The position numbers and the translations under genes are program-made. The notes under the pieces were generated by a model, which saw only the letters and a list, made by a program, of their open reading frames with translations, had not been told where the DNA came from and ran no database searches. A stretch of 15,660 bases of DNA, taken from the NCBI GenBank assembly GCA_028293725.1, contig JAQGOE010000176.1, positions 1 through 15,660 on the forward strand, given 5' to 3'. The DNA is from Gammaproteobacteria bacterium (lineage in GTDB: Bacteria; Pseudomonadota; Gammaproteobacteria; Steroidobacterales; Steroidobacteraceae). Position 1 is the stretch's first letter. Every line of letters begins with the position of its first letter. Positions 13,473 to 15,660 of the stretch are shown piece by piece.

Positions 13473-14233
13473 GACTTAGGAGCGAGAGCCGGGAGCGCGC
13501 TGTCAGGTACGTCGAGTTCCTCGTCTTTGGCAGGCTCGTACAGGCGACTCCTAGGATCATAGCGGAATTCGGGGGGATCAATGCGGACGGTTCCTACTGC
13601 GTCTCTCAGAACTCTCTCGTACAGGCGCACCGCCAGCTTGTGAGTGACTGTCTTTCCGGACGCCATCGCCCGGAAAACACCAAGGCGGCGTTGGCCTGTC
13701 TGAGCGCGTACGCGATCGGCCATTACAGGGTCGCTTAGAACCTCTTCGCAAATCTCACTGGTGAAGCCGTGAATGTAGCTGACCGCGGGCTCAATACTCA
13801 TCTTTTCGTAGACATCCTCCTTACAAGGACGTAAGGAGTCCTTATGATTTAAATCCTCGGCTATCACTTCACACAGAGCGATTGTTTCGTACGCCTTCGA
13901 ACACATCGGCGTCGCTCGAGTTCTCTCGGAAAAAACATCAACGAACTGTCTGGCCGCGTATGGCTCCGTCCAATCGAAGCCGAGTCCATGCCAACTCTTT
14001 CTATCGGCCAGTAGCCGCTTCATCTCAGGGATATAGCTCTTGCATGCCGTGACCTTGAGCTTCCCCGCCAGAACGCGTTCCTCGAACCACATGAGACCAC
14101 GAACGTAGAAGCACTTCTCCAGTGCTAAGCCGACCGTCCAGCCATCATGTTTGACGTTGTGCACGAGAAGCTGAAGCGGATCTTCCAAGACCGCCTGATA
14201 GCGAGACTTCGTAGCTTTTTTACTTAACGCCAC
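13469..14233 (-). CDS. Hypothetical protein, no family recognised
   Basis: 254 residues if it starts at the GTG at 14233-14231, preceded by AGGG at about 6 nt. The frame is open to an ATG at 14431, but the extra 66 residues are rich in Cys, Pro and Arg and unlike the rest, so the shorter form is preferred. The protein is soluble and mixed alpha: YQAVLEDPLQLLVHNVKHDG, a YVRGLMWFEERVLAGKLKV segment, and a Cys-containing middle. Near the C-terminus TGQRRLGVFRAMASGKTVTH followed by KLAVRLYERVLRDAVG could be a DNA-binding helix pair, unproven. The tail is acidic and proline-rich. The convergent alpha-CTD-like gene ends at the same place: their stop codons share two bases. GC content and codon use are lower-bias than in the M28 gene, consistent with accessory DNA. 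Confidence 0.55.
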   Translation of the reverse strand: MALSKKATKSRYQAVLEDPLQLLVHNVKHDGWTVGLALEKCFYVRGLMWFEERVLAGKLKVTACKSYIPEMKRLLADRKSWHGLGFDWTEPYAARQFVDVFSERTRATPMCSKAYETIALCEVIAEDLNHKDSLRPCKEDVYEKMSIEPAVSYIHGFTSEICEEVLSDPVMADRVRAQTGQRRLGVFRAMASGKTVTHKLAVRLYERVLRDAVGTVRIDPPEFRYDPRSRLYEPAKDEELDVPDSALPALAPKS

Positions 14234-14614
14234 GGAGCACCCTGATTCTTCTTGAGGCCTCCGTGGCTCGCCCTGAACCCGACACCCGCTTGGCGCGATC
14301 TGCACCTGCCGGGTGTGAGGGGCTTTGCACCCCTTTGCAGGATACATTCCCCCGCAATAGGCCGCCATCTGGATCACAACCCGGCACGGCTCCACCGCGG
14401 CCGGCTTAGGTGTGAACTCCGGAGCGAGCATCTGCCAAGGCTACGTCACCAGCACAGCAAACTTCACGCGCAAGCAGACGGCATCAATAAAACATCTTGA
14501 ATTACAGTTAATTATGGCGATATCTTCCATATCGACGCGAACTTCCGCACGCTGATGTTGGTGTTGCTTCGCGAGGTCGATGGGCTCGGGACACGGCAAC
14601 CAGGAGTTGAAACG
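14234..14614. other. Gap with hairpins and an AT-rich segment
   Basis: No gene supported. It holds a G/C-rich hairpin-forming tract near 14305-14340 (GGGTG pairing with CACCC, CTGC with GCAG) and an AT-rich segment about 14485-14535. The latter contains the inverted repeat CGATAT-CTTCC-ATATCG (14518-14534) and a weak promoter-like pair TTGAAT (14497) and TATCTT (14521) with 18-bp spacing directed toward the small membrane gene. Confidence 0.4.
14518..14534. promoter_or_regulatory. Inverted repeat CGATAT-N5-ATATCG upstream of small membrane gene
   Basis: A perfect 6-bp inverted repeat overlapping the possible -10 TATCTT at 14521-14526, about 80 bp before the ATG at 14615. Could be an operator; binding protein unknown. 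Confidence 0.3.
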
Positions 14615-14740
14615 ATGTTTGAGAAAATCTCTCTGTTGGTATCCGAGATTCAGGACGCTGGCACGATCAATCTGGCACTTCTGATCGTAGGGCTATCCCT
14701 GTTGATCGTATGGAGGGTGCTCGGCAATCGAGGTAAGTGA
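14615..14740 (+). CDS. 41-residue single-span membrane protein
   Basis: The ATG at 14615 has AGGAG exactly 8 nt upstream, the best ribosome site in this part of the window; an in-frame ATG at 14555 lacks one. The peptide has an amphipathic N-terminal stretch (MFEKISLLVSEIQDAG), one hydrophobic span at about residues 18-34 (INLALLIVGLSLLIVW) and a basic tail RVLGNRGK, which predicts the C-terminus on the cytoplasmic side. Size and layout fit small regulatory membrane peptides, holin-like proteins or type I toxin-like peptides, but no family match is claimed. It stands alone, flanked by gene-poor DNA and an AraC relic. The good start signal and coherent topology argue that it is real. Confidence 0.5.
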   Translation: MFEKISLLVSEIQDAGTINLALLIVGLSLLIVWRVLGNRGK

Positions 14741-14899
14741 TCCTTGGTGTCAGAACCTCGCGGCGTTGATGGCGTGGCGGCGCCGTCAGGTCGGCCGTCG
14801 CCTGAGCGGTGGGAAGTTTTGGTACTGACGCTGTCTACGAGCCAGGTGCGCAACGGCGTAGAAGTCGCCTTGACTCGCTCAAGAGCGTCAGGTTGCATC

Positions 14900-15095
14900 G
14901 CCCCCACGCTTCCCAACGGAGGATGCCAAAAAGGCGATTTTCCCGACTGAACTGGGACTCGCTTTCATAGCCAACATCACGCGCGACGGCCTTCACTCCG
15001 TTTCCAGACTGGAGCATTTGACGAGCCCGTGCTAGTCAAAGTGACTTCATGTACTGCAACGGCGAGGTCGCGGTCACGGCCTTGAAGTGTTGGTG
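14900..15095 (-). pseudogene. Remnant of AraC-family regulator (DNA-binding domain)
   Basis: Reading the minus strand from about 15092 gives QHFKAVTATSPLQYMKSL, then TGA at 15038-15036, then LARARQMLQSGNGVKAVARD, then VGYESESQFSRENRLFG. This is the AraC/XylS double helix-turn-helix consensus (HFKAVT..SPLQY.K.LRL..AR.ML...G..VA..VGYESxSQFSREYxRLFG). The stop sits exactly where Arg is expected (RLARAR), so one C-to-T change in CGA would explain it. One residue is missing in SREY-RRLFG, and after FG the expected PP segment appears in another frame (HPPLGSVG), so there is a further frameshift. Upstream, the frame also breaks near TPP, and no ligand-binding domain is found. It is a decayed regulator relic. 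Confidence 0.8.
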
Positions 15096-15214
15096 TGGGG
15101 GGAGTGACGACCTTCTGCCTGTTGATACCGTCGCCCGATCACGGGCGAAGCTCTTGGAGGGCTGCATTGATCGTGCTGTCAAATTTCAGTCCAGTGTTCA
15201 CGTGACCAACCGAC

Positions 15215-15660
15215 CTAACGGGCGGGCGGGCTCAGGCGATCCGCAGTGCGGTAGAGCTGGCGCTGTAGCGGAGGCACGGGTCCGAGCCGTGCCAACACAT
15301 CGCGAATCGCCGGAGTCAGTACCACATAGTGCTGCAATAAAGACTTGACCGAAGTCGCGTCGCCCTTTGCCATGGGTGAGATGAATTCCACTGCCGCCCG
15401 GGCAATGTCAGCGTCGGCGGCAGCTCGGTTGATCTTGAAGCGCCCGTCAGCACTCGCAGAAATCGCACCGGCCTCGAGAAGGTGATTGAGCACATAGGTC
15501 GAGCCCTGGCTGGGAGTGCTGCCCAGGCCGCCCCGGGCGCGTGCCAGTGCCGGAATCAGAAACGCGCTATAGAGCGATGCGGTTTCGCGCCGGTCGAGAT
15601 AACCGTGTTCGATCAGATAGCGGTGACCCCAAAGCGACAGGAGCATCGAACGGATTTGGC
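15215..15660 (-). CDS. C-terminal part of M49-like (dipeptidyl-peptidase III) metallopeptidase, cut by window edge
   Basis: At least 148 residues, open to the right edge on the minus strand; an ATG at 15646 is inside the frame, but the open frame continues past it, so the true start probably lies beyond the window. Visible parts: LLSLWGHRYLIEHGYL, ASLYSAFLIPALARARGGLG, then S-T-Y-V-L-N-H-L-L-E-A-G-A-I, GRFKINRAAADADI, a KGD turn and HYVVLTPAIRDVLARL, ending RTADRL. This order resembles the C-terminal lobe of family M49, where an R-F-V-I-L-R-x-L-L-E-A-G helix is followed by V-x-L-D, a GD turn and a Y-A-T-V-T segment. The zinc-binding HEXXGH part would lie off-window, so activity cannot be judged. 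Homology is inferred from segment order, not from catalytic residues. Confidence 0.5.
   Translation of the reverse strand, partial: QIRSMLLSLWGHRYLIEHGYLDRRETASLYSAFLIPALARARGGLGSTPSQGSTYVLNHLLEAGAISASADGRFKINRAAADADIARAAVEFISPMAKGDATSVKSLLQHYVVLTPAIRDVLARLGPVPPLQRQLYRTADRLSPPAR

Noticed and set aside
1..15660. CRISPR array
   Set aside because: No regularly spaced repeats of 23-40 bp were seen; the repeats present are short pairs.

Overview
The window looks like a chromosome segment from a GC-rich Gammaproteobacterium, most like the Xanthomonadales, Steroidobacterales or Nevskiales. The support is a TonB-C protein, a secreted glutamate-carboxypeptidase-II-like M28 peptidase, an M49-like peptidase tail and a tRNA-Phe-like 3' end of gammaproteobacterial type. 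This placement is inferred from gene content; no rRNA or complete tRNA is present.

Left part (1-8000), mostly metabolic and envelope genes: a helix-turn-helix fragment at the left edge that resembles a transposase; a secreted TonB-C domain protein (264-1349); two uncharacterised genes in a likely operon (1465-2506); a crotonase-fold acyl-CoA isomerase/hydratase (2784-3572). On the minus strand, an M28/PSMA-like peptidase (4399-6591) is followed after 1 bp by an HTATIP2-like NAD(P)H-binding protein with unusual codon use (3660-4397). A membrane-anchored SleB-type cell-wall hydrolase (6754-7377) and a RidA-family deaminase (7561-7944) follow on the same strand.

Middle part (8385-12870), an accessory or defence-like block: an Mrr-type PD-(D/E)XK endonuclease with an N-terminal recognition-like domain, an S24/CI-type self-cleaving repressor on the same strand, and a divergent AlbA_2 (Schlafen-type) plus GHKL ATPase protein. 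The likely promoter of the Mrr gene overlaps a large inverted repeat built of TCAAG/CTTGA half-sites. Similar half-sites lie in front of the repressor gene, so a repressor-controlled nuclease module is a reasonable hypothesis. The block is followed by a 44-bp fragment matching the 3' half of tRNA-Phe from anticodon loop to CCA (12827-12870), the usual footprint of a tRNA-integrating element. No integrase lies in the window.

Right part (12870-15660): a small protein with an RNA-polymerase-alpha-CTD-like helix-hairpin-helix domain, a convergent unknown protein whose stop codon overlaps it, a 41-residue single-span membrane peptide with a good ribosome site, an AraC-family DNA-binding-domain relic with an in-frame stop, and the C-terminal part of an M49-like peptidase running off the right edge. 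Pseudogenes, orphan genes and long gene-poor gaps suggest a decaying insertion hotspot.
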